Assembly: GCA_900315345.1 (NCBI GenBank)
Contig: OMYP01000011.1
Span: 62,001-126,000, forward strand
Direction: 5' to 3'
Length of the DNA stretch: 64,000 nucleotides
Source of the DNA: an uncultured Selenomonadales bacterium
GTDB taxonomy: Bacteria > Bacillota > Negativicutes > Acidaminococcales > Acidaminococcaceae
Shown here piece by piece: positions 26,045 to 32,390 of this stretch. Every line of letters starts with the position of its first letter. Position 1 is the stretch's first letter. The notes under the pieces were generated by a model that was given only the letters and a program-made list of their open reading frames with translations, had not been told where the DNA came from and searched no databases. Made by a program: the position numbers and the translations under genes.

Positions 26045-26257
26045 TTACACGCCCCCTTTCATTTTCTTCAAAATCTCTTTCAAGCTATAAATCGTTTCAC
26101 TGTTTAAATTTTCCTTTAGATAGCAACGCCGCCCCGGTAACTTGCAGCCACACCCGGCGCAACGGTTACGGCCTGCACACGCTTGTATTATTTTAAAGAG
26201 GTATTTTTTCCGGCGCGCTTCAAAATCAGCCCGCAACCTTTCCGCTACGTTTACCAT
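26045..26257 (-). CDS. Small cysteine-rich protein (70 aa)
   Basis: A 70-residue protein. A basic N-terminus (ADFEARRKKYLFKI) leads into CAGRNRCAGCGCKLPGRRC, six cysteines able to form a small zinc knuckle. The ATG overlaps the rep stop codon (ATGGTAA), indicating coupled translation. It is probably a nucleic-acid-binding partner of the initiator, by context only. Confidence 0.65.
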   Translation of the reverse strand: MVNVAERLRADFEARRKKYLFKIIQACAGRNRCAGCGCKLPGRRCYLKENLNSETIYSLKEILKKMKGGV

Positions 26258-27246
26258 AATACCCCCTGTATACCTTTTTCTTTATAACCCGGAATAGCTA
26301 ACGTTATGTCATTTCCCGCCGCTTCAAATTCCTTTAACGCTGCCTCATCATATAAGGCCATTACCCGCGCCCATTTCTTTTTGCTCATTAATTGCATACT
26401 GATATAAAAATTCCCTGTATAGCTGTTATATTCCCTTTTTATGTCAGTTACCACAAAATTTCTGTGATACTTTTTTACAAACTTTATTAATTCATTGTGT
26501 GACGCTTCAAAACTACTGCTGTTAAACAGTGATATTTGTTCAAACTGTTTTTTGCTGCAAACGTTATCAGCCTTACTTGTACCCGGTAAAATTAAACCCG
26601 TTGACTGTTTCCACCGTTTCCGGCCTTGCCCTTTTCGTGTTTCTTTTGTCATATAGCGGGAAATTCTGACCATATAATCCGGGCTTTTCCCTTTTAATGT
26701 TGCGCTTGCTATTTGTATCCGTTTTGCGTTCGCCCAGCCCAGCCGCTCACGTTCAGAACAAAACGGCCTTACTTGCCTTGACCATAAATTTTCTATTAAA
26801 TCACGCGGTAAACAGTTTTTTAATAACATGTGGTGATGTATACGCCCGCGCCCTGTTTCCGTAACGTAAATATATTTTAATGTTTTCACGCCCTGGGCTT
26901 TTGCTGCCTTGCGTAATTCCCTAATATATTTCTTTATGATCTTTTCCGCGTCCGCTTCCGTTTCTGGTAAAAATTTATCTGAATAAGTCAGTGATATAAA
27001 ATAGTCGCTTTCGTCAAAATTTCCTTTTACCAGTAAATCAAAATATAAACGGCTCTTTTTGTCGTTTAAAATTTGTTTTGCCGGAGCGGTTAATTTTTCT
27101 TTTCCGTCTTTCGTCTTTGTGATCTGTATAGGCTCTAAATCTTCCGGGCTATGCTGAAAAATAATAACGTTTCTATATTCTGCTTTTTTTATATCCCTGT
27201 TACTGTAAAATGTCCGCTGCCTAATATTACTATTACTTTTCATCAT
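26251..27246 (-). CDS. rep: HUH-type rolling-circle replication initiator
   Basis: About 331 residues from the ATG at 27246 (a GTG at 27267 is possible). FISLTYSDKFLP (about 83-94) fits motif 1. GRIHHHMLLK (about 134-143) is the metal-binding HUH motif 2. YMVRISRYMTKET (about 191-203) carries the candidate nicking tyrosines, as in Microviridae/inovirus-like and plasmid Rep proteins. It would nick an origin and start rolling-circle synthesis or mobilisation. The upstream mosaic repeat at 27340-27615, with its palindrome, is a candidate origin or operator. Two short genes overlap or abut its end. The HUH call is good; the substrate origin is inference. Confidence 0.8.
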   Translation of the reverse strand: MMKSNSNIRQRTFYSNRDIKKAEYRNVIIFQHSPEDLEPIQITKTKDGKEKLTAPAKQILNDKKSRLYFDLLVKGNFDESDYFISLTYSDKFLPETEADAEKIIKKYIRELRKAAKAQGVKTLKYIYVTETGRGRIHHHMLLKNCLPRDLIENLWSRQVRPFCSERERLGWANAKRIQIASATLKGKSPDYMVRISRYMTKETRKGQGRKRWKQSTGLILPGTSKADNVCSKKQFEQISLFNSSSFEASHNELIKFVKKYHRNFVVTDIKREYNSYTGNFYISMQLMSKKKWARVMALYDEAALKEFEAAGNDITLAIPGYKEKGIQGVLW

Positions 27247-27339
27247 TGCCCGCCCTTGTGTTTCCACTTTTTAGCCTACACTTGCAAGACCAACGCGGCC
27301 TAACGCCGCCTTTATTATTTCTCTTTTTCCCCGCGCTGC

Positions 27340-27615
27340 CATCGCTGGCCACGTTTCCAGCCCCAGAACGCCCTACACGCTGCCACGGATCAGAACGAAC
27401 GCCAGCCGGTTCAGGTACGCCCACGCGCCGCCGCCCTGACTCAAATTCCCAGACGTTTGTAAATTTGCCGGAACGGTTCACCCGCTGGCCATGCTATCAG
27501 ATCAGGAACGCAAACCCGGGAACGCTGCCAACATTACCTGCAGACGCGCCCAGAATGAACGCCAGCAGCCGGAACGCCCGGAACGATTCCCGCCCCGGTA
27601 CGTCCGGCCATGCTT
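27340..27615. repeat. GC-rich mosaic repeat, unit 5 (upstream of rep)
   Basis: The longest unit. It holds CTGGCCACG, CACGCTGCCACGGATCAGAA, the AAATTCCCAGACGTTTG box (27443-27466), GCCGGAACGGTTCACCCG, CTGGCCATGCTATCAGATC, GGGAACGCTGCCA and CCCGGAACGATTC. An opposite-strand reading frame in it is an artefact. Confidence 0.75.
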
Positions 27616-27619
27616 CCAA

Positions 27620-27874
27620 TTATCGCCGTGCAAATTTATTGTTTTTCAAGTGATTATACATTGCTACATCGTCGGCAAACCATTTTTGCACAGATACCCA
27701 AAAATTATAAAGTGTTTCATCTTTAAAATTTGGTTCAATACCGTTTACAATGTATTTGTAAATCGCCTTGATACATTCCCCGGCCTGTTCGTCTGTCATT
27801 CCTGCTATGCTGTCAGACCATTTAACAGGCATTTTAAACCACACAAAACCTTTTGCCGCTTTATCACTTTTCAT
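27620..27874 (-). CDS. DUF6291-like phage/element protein (84 aa)
   Basis: An 84-residue protein with the pattern FVWFKMPVKWSDSIAGM, DEQAGECIKAIYKYIVNG and FWVSVQKWFADD, as in DUF6291-type proteins next to phage replication genes, where a longer form contacts DNA or the initiator. This copy stops soon after the core. The GAGGTAAGC site precedes the ATG. It lies just upstream of the repeat that precedes rep. Confidence 0.7.
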   Translation of the reverse strand: MKSDKAAKGFVWFKMPVKWSDSIAGMTDEQAGECIKAIYKYIVNGIEPNFKDETLYNFWVSVQKWFADDVAMYNHLKNNKFARR

Positions 27875-27891
27875 TTTGCTTACCTCTTTTT

Positions 27892-28043
27892 AGATTCCAG
27901 CAGCCCCGCCCCGGTTCAAATTCCCAAACGTTTGAGAATTTGCCGGAACGGTTCACCCGCTGGCCATGCTTTCAGATCAGGAACGCAACCCGGGGAACGC
28001 TGCCACGGATCAGAACGGCCATGACCGCCCCCGGCTTGCTTTT
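27892..28043. repeat. GC-rich mosaic repeat, unit 6
   Basis: Contains the AAATTCCCAAACGTTTG box (27918-27941), GCCGGAACGGTTCACCCG, CTGGCCATGCTTTCAGATC, GGGGAACGCTGCCACGG and ATCAGAACGGCCATGACCG in the same order as unit 5. Confidence 0.75.
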
Positions 28044-28068
28044 TAAAATATCCCTGTGCTATAATGAA

Positions 28069-28320
28069 TTAGCCCTTAATTTCTATGGTGGATTTTAACG
28101 GCTTGCCCTGTTTCCGTTGGCGCGGTACAGGGCTTTTTCTTTTTTCCGGCCACATTCTCGCGTAACCCTCCGCTATTGCTATTAAATATTCGCCCGCCGT
28201 TTTAATGTGTGCAAAATCAATATTGTTTAGAGTGCAAGCTATTTTTGCAGCCGTTTCCCCCACATATTCAGCGCGCTTTGTATCATTTGTCATTGTAATA
28301 TCAATTATTTTTGCTGTCAC
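28069..28320 (-). CDS. Element protein of unknown function (83 aa)
   Basis: An 83-residue protein beginning MTAKIIDITMTNDTKRAEYV and ending in a basic tail (RKSPVPRQRKQGKPLKST). The middle helix (YLIAIAEGYARMWPEKR) is common in small phage proteins. It starts about 10 bases after the upstream gene, which suggests an operon. No family recognised. Confidence 0.55.
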   Translation of the reverse strand: MTAKIIDITMTNDTKRAEYVGETAAKIACTLNNIDFAHIKTAGEYLIAIAEGYARMWPEKRKSPVPRQRKQGKPLKSTIEIKG

Positions 28321-28330
28321 TCGTTGCGCC

Positions 28331-28699
28331 CTACCCTTTCCACGGTTTATTTATAAGGCCGTCCCTGTCCTGCCAGCCGTCCAAATAACCTAATTCGTAA
28401 CCGCTGGCCGTGGCCTTGAATAATAAATCTCCGTCCGATTCCCTTACTTTGTCAAATTCTGGCAAATTTAAGAAGTCTAACCAGCCATCATTAAAATCTA
28501 ATCTATGTAATAGCTTTTCATTTAAAGTCGTTTTGTTTCCGCTATGGCCTGCCCTAATTCCGTACAGTTTGCAACCATATCCCGCCCTGTAATTCCTGCT
28601 AATATCGTTACCGTTTCCAGCCTTACCAATTCCATAATTTTTTCCGTCAATTTTTCCGCTAAACTCAATATAAACACCCCTTACAAACTCATTACCCAT
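28331..28699 (-). CDS. Element protein of unknown function (up to 122 aa, N-terminus doubtful)
   Basis: The open frame gives 122 residues. The last 55 or so (RLDFNDGWLDFLNLPEF onward) look like a real protein. The first half (KNYGIGKAGNGNDISRNYR) has odd composition and overlaps a good-looking frame at 28522-28668. The ATG at 28699 lacks a clear ribosome site. The true gene may start later at a non-standard codon, or the region may have a frameshift. Confidence 0.4.
   Translation of the reverse strand: MGNEFVRGVYIEFSGKIDGKNYGIGKAGNGNDISRNYRAGYGCKLYGIRAGHSGNKTTLNEKLLHRLDFNDGWLDFLNLPEFDKVRESDGDLLFKATASGYELGYLDGWQDRDGLINKPWKG
28522..28668 (-). CDS. Alternative small protein (48 aa, TTG start)
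   Basis: In another frame than 28331-28699, a TTG with AAGGGG upstream opens 48 residues: LSLAEKLTEKIMELVRLE then TVTILAGITGRDMVANC and LGQAIAETKRL. Its composition is more protein-like than the overlapping frame (regular amphipathic helices). It starts about 13 bases past the stop of the small membrane protein, as expected in a tight operon. Only one of the two frames need be real. Confidence 0.45.
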   Translation of the reverse strand: MSLAEKLTEKIMELVRLETVTILAGITGRDMVANCTELGQAIAETKRL

Positions 28700-28827
28700 A
28701 ACGCCCAGCTTACCAGCTTATGAACTGCAAACGCCGTTGCCAATGTTGCCAACGTCAGCAACGTATATTTGAAAATCTCACAACCGTAATAATAAAAGCA
28801 CATTGCCATAAAAGAAAATCTGTCCAT
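28681..28827 (-). CDS. Small membrane protein (48 aa)
   Basis: A 48-residue protein with one hydrophobic helix (TLLTLATLATAFAVHKLVSW), preceded by an aromatic and Cys-containing segment. AAGGGGTGAAATC before the ATG is a fair ribosome site. It follows the excisionase-like gene. It resembles small hydrophobic proteins of phages and satellites (holin-like or superinfection-control), but nothing specific identifies it. Confidence 0.55.
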   Translation of the reverse strand: MDRFSFMAMCFYYYGCEIFKYTLLTLATLATAFAVHKLVSWALWVMSL

Positions 28828-28838
28828 GATTTCACCCC

Positions 28839-29042
28839 TTACACTTGCAATTTACTTTCAAAATATTTCCTGTTTACCTTTCCTCTAATAGTCAGCTTTC
28901 CCATTGCCTTTAATTCCTCGTTACATTGCCTAATAACCTTATAGGCCAAACCAATTTTACAGCCTAACGCCGCCGCTACTTCCGGCGCGTCCATCATATA
29001 ACGCCGTTGTCTATCCGCTGCCATATTCCCCGCCGCTTCCAT
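28839..29042 (-). CDS. Excisionase-like / AlpA-type HTH protein
   Basis: A 67-residue protein. YMMDAPEVAAALGCKIGLAYKVIRQCNEELK is a winged-helix/MerR-like HTH, and LTIRGKVNRKYFESK is the typical tail of Firmicutes Xis-like proteins. It would bind the att arms and direct the integrase toward excision, or act as a regulator. It stands first in the long leftward series. The call rests on family pattern. Confidence 0.7.
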   Translation of the reverse strand: MEAAGNMAADRQRRYMMDAPEVAAALGCKIGLAYKVIRQCNEELKAMGKLTIRGKVNRKYFESKLQV

Positions 29043-29079
29043 TGCTTTTCCCCCTTTCCCACTTCCAGCTTTTCCGCTG

Positions 29080-29172
29080 TCTGAAAGTCTTAACTGCTGG
29101 CCATGCTTTCAGATCACCAACGCCAGCCGGGGAACGCTGCCAAACTATCAGGACGTACACGCCCCCGGTTCA
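29080..29172. repeat. GC-rich mosaic repeat, unit 7
   Basis: It holds CTGCTGGCCATGCTTTCAGA, TCACCAACGCCAGCCGGGGA, ACGCTGCCAAACTATCAGG and CGCCCCCGGTTCATGACC. Confidence 0.7.
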
Positions 29173-29202
29173 TGACCTGGCCACGCTGGCCGCCCATTGC
29201 TC

Positions 29203-29226
29203 CCCGGTAACGTTACCGGGCTTTTC
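29203..29226 (+). terminator. Short terminator
   Basis: The palindrome CCCGGTAACGTTACCGGG is followed by CTTTTCTTT. Confidence 0.65.
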
Positions 29227-29270
29227 TTTCCCGGTATGTTTCCGGGATCATTGCGGCCATATTCCCCGCC

Positions 29271-29296
29271 GCTACTTTTTCGCGCGCGCATGTAGC
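29271..29296. repeat. CG-tract hairpin, copy 3
   Basis: GCTAC and GTAGC around TTTTTCGCGCGCGCAT, followed by GAACTG; same as the copies at 22514 and 22581, about 6.7 kb away. Confidence 0.7.
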
Positions 29297-29375
29297 GAAC
29301 TGACATTTATATTCCCTGTTTTCCTCACTTCCTTTCATTGCCGGAACGTCCTACCGCTTCCGGCTTTTTTATTTG

Positions 29376-29482
29376 CAACCGCTGCCAATACTGGCCATGT
29401 ATCAGGCCAGCCCCGGAACGGTTCACGCCGGAACGGTAACACCACCAGCCAGATCAGGAACGAAACACCCAGCCCCAGCAGC
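29376..29482. repeat. GC-rich mosaic repeat, unit 8 (overlaps a gene end)
   Basis: CAATACTGGCCATGTATCAG, CCCGGAACGGTTCACGCCGG and CAGCCAGATCAGGAACG. Its right part is read as the last codons of the HTH gene at 29423. Confidence 0.65.
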
Positions 29483-29908
29483 TAACGCACTTTCAAAAAG
29501 CTTTTTGTTTTCATTCTCTAAATAAGCTTCGTAAATATCACGCGCCATATTTAGACCACACTCTAACAGCTTTAACGCCGCCGCCAATGCTTCCGATATG
29601 TCGCTGTTATCCGCTGCCACTTCCGCGCCGTCTAAAATACTTTCCCGCGCTTCCGTTATTATCTGTATAAGTTCTTTGTAATCGCTTCCATTTACCCCGG
29701 CGGGCTTTTCCTTTTCAAAACCTAATAATGTATTTACATCTGTACCCAATGCCGCCGCCAGTTTTAACAGTGTTTCTATTTTAGGCTCATAACCGCGCGT
29801 TTCATAATTGTTATAAGTCGAAAAAGAAATACCTATTTTTTCGGCAAGTTCTTTTTGACTATAATTAGCTTTTTCGCGATAATACCGCAATCGTTCTGAA
29901 AAACTCAT
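29423..29908 (-). CDS. XRE-family HTH regulator
   Basis: A 161-residue protein with a classic HTH_3 domain at residues 4-60 (RLRYYREKANYSQKELAEKIGISFSTYNNYETRG), followed by a helical alanine-rich region. The last 15-20 residues (VPDLAGGVTVPA) are encoded by a mosaic repeat, so the natural C-terminus may have been replaced. It is on the strand opposite the repressor-like gene at 30413 and may activate or repress the leftward genes. Confidence 0.8.
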   Translation of the reverse strand: MSFSERLRYYREKANYSQKELAEKIGISFSTYNNYETRGYEPKIETLLKLAAALGTDVNTLLGFEKEKPAGVNGSDYKELIQIITEARESILDGAEVAADNSDISEALAAALKLLECGLNMARDIYEAYLENENKKLFESALAAGAGCFVPDLAGGVTVPA

Positions 29909-30006
29909 TCCCTTTAATTTCCCTTTCCGCTGCCATGTTGGCGCATAGCAGACTATTCCCGTATTAGCATATAGTGTATGGTGGATTTCCTACGGCTTGC
30001 CCCGGT

Positions 30007-30204
30007 TCATGCGCTGGCCAAAATTTCCGCAACGTCAACGCCCAACGCCGCCGCCAGCTTGCCCGCTGTTTTGGTGTTTACTTCTTTGCCGTCCTTTATA
30101 CGTTTTGCTGTAAAGCTTGAAGTGTGTGCAGCTTTTAACGCTTCCCCAACTGTTAAACATTTTCGCGCACATGCCAACCGGATTTTTTCAAAATCTAATT
30201 TCAT
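30007..30204 (-). CDS. Cro-like XRE HTH protein
   Basis: About 65 residues from the ATG at 30204, which has AAAGGGGCGAAAA upstream; the frame is open further but without a site. LACARKCLTVGEALKAAHTSSFTAKRIKDGK is a small XRE-type HTH and TKTAGKLAAALGVDVAEIL its last helices. It is divergent from the larger HTH gene at 30413 across a 208-bp AT-rich control region, the arrangement of cI/cro or stl/str switches. Its stop falls at the edge of a repeat word. Confidence 0.75.
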   Translation of the reverse strand: MKLDFEKIRLACARKCLTVGEALKAAHTSSFTAKRIKDGKEVNTKTAGKLAAALGVDVAEILASA

Positions 30205-30412
30205 TTTTTCGCCCCTTTCAATTTTTAACATTTGTTTTGCATATGCAAAATTATATTTTGCTTTATTACGAATTTTATCAAATATGTTTTTGCATGTCAA
30301 TATAAATTTTGCTTTTTTTTGTTTTATGTTAAATATAATTTTACTTCTTTTCCTTTCCGTGCTATAATACGTAAAAATACAACCTTTTATTTTTTTAAAA
30401 TTTGGTGATTTT
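30205..30412. promoter_or_regulatory. Divergent control region between two HTH genes
   Basis: About 208 AT-rich bases with TTTGCATATGCAAAA (a palindrome, about 30236-30250) and TTTTTGCATGTCAA near 30290. On the plus side CCGTGCTATAATACG gives a -10 at about 30361-30366 for the repressor. The TTGCATATGCAA palindrome is a likely operator. Confidence 0.55.
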
Positions 30413-30964
30413 ATGAAATATTATGATAAGCCTATTACATTCCCGCAAAATTTAAGAAAAGCACGAACTAACGCTGGTTACACACAAGCAGCTTTAGCCG
30501 AAAAATTAGGAATGACAAGGCAAAATTACGCAAGATATGAAAACGATTTAATGTATGCTACCCCTACATTAGATTTATTATGTGATTTATCCGCTATTTT
30601 AAGTGTTGATATTAATACCCTTGTTGGATTTCAGCAGGACGAACACGCCGCCTTGCTGTCATTGTTGCGTACTGCTGACATACGTTTTGAAGTGGATCCC
30701 GATGACTGCAACGCCTTATTTGTAGAAAACTGTTTTGATGATAGCAATAATAAAGACTGGTATATGGAAATAGCCGCACATTTGACTTTTGATGATTTAA
30801 AAGTTATCATTGCCACAACGCAAACAGAAATAGAAAAGCTAACCGCGCCTATTTTTTATCGCGTTTTTCAAGATAATCTGTTTAAATTTAAAGTAAATAG
30901 CCCATCTGATCCAAAAGATAGAATGTTATGGAAAACACCGCCGGAAGATACCGGGAGCGAATAA
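30413..30964 (+). CDS. cI-like XRE repressor
   Basis: A 183-residue protein with an N-terminal HTH_3 domain (NLRKARTNAGYTQAALAEKLGMTRQNYARYEND, about residues 13-45) and a 110-residue C-terminal region of unknown fold, with no visible LexA-type serine protease motif. It is divergent from the Cro-like gene and upstream of the integrase on the same strand, so it is probably the maintenance repressor. Ribosome site weak (TTGGTGATTTT). Stop lies directly before mosaic repeat unit 9. Confidence 0.8.
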   Translation: MKYYDKPITFPQNLRKARTNAGYTQAALAEKLGMTRQNYARYENDLMYATPTLDLLCDLSAILSVDINTLVGFQQDEHAALLSLLRTADIRFEVDPDDCNALFVENCFDDSNNKDWYMEIAAHLTFDDLKVIIATTQTEIEKLTAPIFYRVFQDNLFKFKVNSPSDPKDRMLWKTPPEDTGSE

Positions 30965-31128
30965 GCCGCCCCAGCTTTTCCGCTGCCAGCAGCTCACACG
31001 CTGGCCACCATGCCGGGAACGGTTCAACCGCTGGCCATGCTTTCAGATCAGGAACACCAGCCCCAGCACTTCCCGAAACGCCAATCGGGAAACGCTGCCA
31101 CGGATCAGAACGGCCAGCCCTGGGAAAA
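30963..31128. repeat. GC-rich mosaic repeat, unit 9
   Basis: It holds CACGCTGGCCACCATGCCGG, GAACGGTTCAACCGCTGGCC, ATGCTTTCAGATCAGGAACA and GGGAAACGCTGCCACGG. It fills the space between the repressor and the integrase hairpin. Confidence 0.75.
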
Positions 31129-31157
31129 ATAAATAATAAAACCACCATAGAAATAAT

Positions 31158-31190
31158 AAAGCCGCCTGTTACGCCAATAACAGACGGCTT
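31158..31190 (+). terminator. Hairpin before the integrase gene
   Basis: AAGCCGCCTGTTA pairs with TAACAGACGGCTT with one mismatch. It lacks a good T run, so it may be an attenuator or an operator rather than a strong terminator. Confidence 0.5.
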
Positions 31191-31225
31191 GCAAGGGCTT
31201 TTCTTATGCCCGGAAAGGGTAAATC

Positions 31226-32299
31226 ATGCCTGTAAAATCTTATAAAGACAGGAACGGAAAAACAAAATATTATTGCAGCTTTTACTACACCGATTCTAAC
31301 GGCGAACGTAAGCGAAAAAAGATAGAGGGTTTTTCTTTCAGCCGGGACGCAAAACAAGCGGAAAAGGATTTTCTTGATAAAATAGCCGGTAATACTACAA
31401 TGACGTTTCGGTTATTGTCAGAATTATATTTAAAAGACTGTAAGGCACGTTTAAAACCGACAACATATAAAGCGAAAGAATATTTCTTTAACGCTAACTT
31501 AATTAATTTCTTTAAAGATAAACCTGTTTGTGAGATCACCCCGGCCATGATCCGGGACTGGCAAAACCAACTTTTGACACACCGGCCGCCGTATTCGCAA
31601 ACATACATGAAAACTTGTAGTAATTGGTTATCAGCATTTTTTAATTTTGCCGTCAGGTATTACGATTTAAAAATCAACCCTGTACGAATTGCCGGAAGTA
31701 TAGGAAAAAGCCATTCGGGACGGCTTGATTTTTGGACCGTTAGCGAATATAAAACATTTATGCAAGCTTTAAAAGCTGATACGCCTTTTTCAATGGCTTT
31801 TGAATTGCTGTTTTATACTGGTATGCGTGAGGGTGAACTGCTGGCCTTGACCGTTTCCGACATCGATACAGCCGCCGAAACAATAAGCATAAATAAAACC
31901 CTGTCAGTAATTGACGGTAAAATCATCGTCACGCCGCCCAAAACCCCAAAAAGTAAACGTATTGTAACTATACCGCAAAAAGTAGCGAAACATTTACAGG
32001 CTTATATAAATTCCCTGTATGATCCACAACCAGCCGAAAGACTTTTCCCAATGGTAAATAAATATAGTTTAGGAAAAATGCTAAAAAAGACGGCCACCGC
32101 CGCCAATGTAAAAATAATAAGAGTGCATGATATAAGGCACTCTCACGCAAGTTTATTAATTGAATTAGGTTTTCCCCCGCTGCTGATTTCCGAACGGTTA
32201 GGCCACGAACGCATAGAAACGACATTACAAATTTATTCGCATTTGTACCCAAACAAAGCAACTGAAGTAGCAAAAAAATTAAATAATTTTGTGGAATAG
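31226..32299 (+). CDS. int: Tyrosine-type integrase
   Basis: A 357-residue site-specific recombinase. The N-terminal AP2-like arm-binding region (KSYKDRNGKTKYYCSFYYTD) and SAM-like core-binding domain (about 60-150) are followed by the catalytic domain with R201 (TGMREGEL), H301 and R304 (HDIRHSH), H327 (LGHERI) and Y337 (IYSHLYP). All catalytic residues are present, so it should be active. The ATG at 31226 follows GGAAAGGGTAAATC. It lies right beside the att core at the guaA end, as usual for integrases. Confidence 0.93.
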   Translation: MPVKSYKDRNGKTKYYCSFYYTDSNGERKRKKIEGFSFSRDAKQAEKDFLDKIAGNTTMTFRLLSELYLKDCKARLKPTTYKAKEYFFNANLINFFKDKPVCEITPAMIRDWQNQLLTHRPPYSQTYMKTCSNWLSAFFNFAVRYYDLKINPVRIAGSIGKSHSGRLDFWTVSEYKTFMQALKADTPFSMAFELLFYTGMREGELLALTVSDIDTAAETISINKTLSVIDGKIIVTPPKTPKSKRIVTIPQKVAKHLQAYINSLYDPQPAERLFPMVNKYSLGKMLKKTATAANVKIIRVHDIRHSHASLLIELGFPPLLISERLGHERIETTLQIYSHLYPNKATEVAKKLNNFVE

Positions 32300-32371
32300 T
32301 ACGAATTTGGTACGATTTAAAAAAAGTAAACCCCGGAACGCCTGTTATTATCAGTGTCCCGGGGATTCTGT
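32300..32371 (-). terminator. Right att arm with terminator
   Basis: GTACGAATTT and GGTACGATTT are putative integrase arm sites. A hairpin follows (ACCCCGG with CCGGGGAT), T-rich on the minus strand, which would end guaA transcripts. The arrangement is the same as at 22211-22284 with different stem bases. Confidence 0.65.
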
Positions 32372-32390
32372 TTTTTATTCGTATTCAATG
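32372..32390. repeat. Right attachment-site core (copy 2)
   Basis: Identical to 22285-22303. It overlaps the guaA stop codon and its last five codons, so insertion keeps guaA intact. Confidence 0.85.

Larger units (their letters stand above)
22304..32371. mobile_element. Integrative element (about 10 kb) at the guaA 3' end
   Basis: The element is bounded by the 19-bp core repeat. It encodes a tyrosine integrase next to the right end, a divergent HTH control region, an excisionase-like protein, an HUH initiator and an ArpU-like protein. It is more AT-rich than the flanks except for GC-rich intergenic repeats. The 3' end of guaA is a known insertion site for islands, including SaPIbov in Staphylococcus aureus. 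No capsid, terminase, relaxase/T4SS or resistance genes are seen. It could be a phage-satellite-like island or an integrated rolling-circle plasmid. Putative integrase arm sites (GTACGAATTT) lie at 22402-22411 and 32300-32309. Confidence 0.85.

Noticed and set aside
27233-27481. 82-residue frame over the rep upstream region
   Set aside because: It is a reading of a mosaic repeat block and overlaps the rep start.
28681-28827. Filamentous phage coat protein
   Set aside because: Only size and one helix fit; there is no signal-peptide-like charge layout, no Zot/pI gene and no other virion gene.
22434-31128. The regular-looking repeats could be a CRISPR array
   Set aside because: Word spacing is irregular, blocks lie between genes, there are no constant-length repeats with unique spacers and no cas genes.
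22285-32390. A tRNA gene as attachment site
   Set aside because: The core lies in the guaA coding end; no tRNA-like cloverleaf is present at either border.
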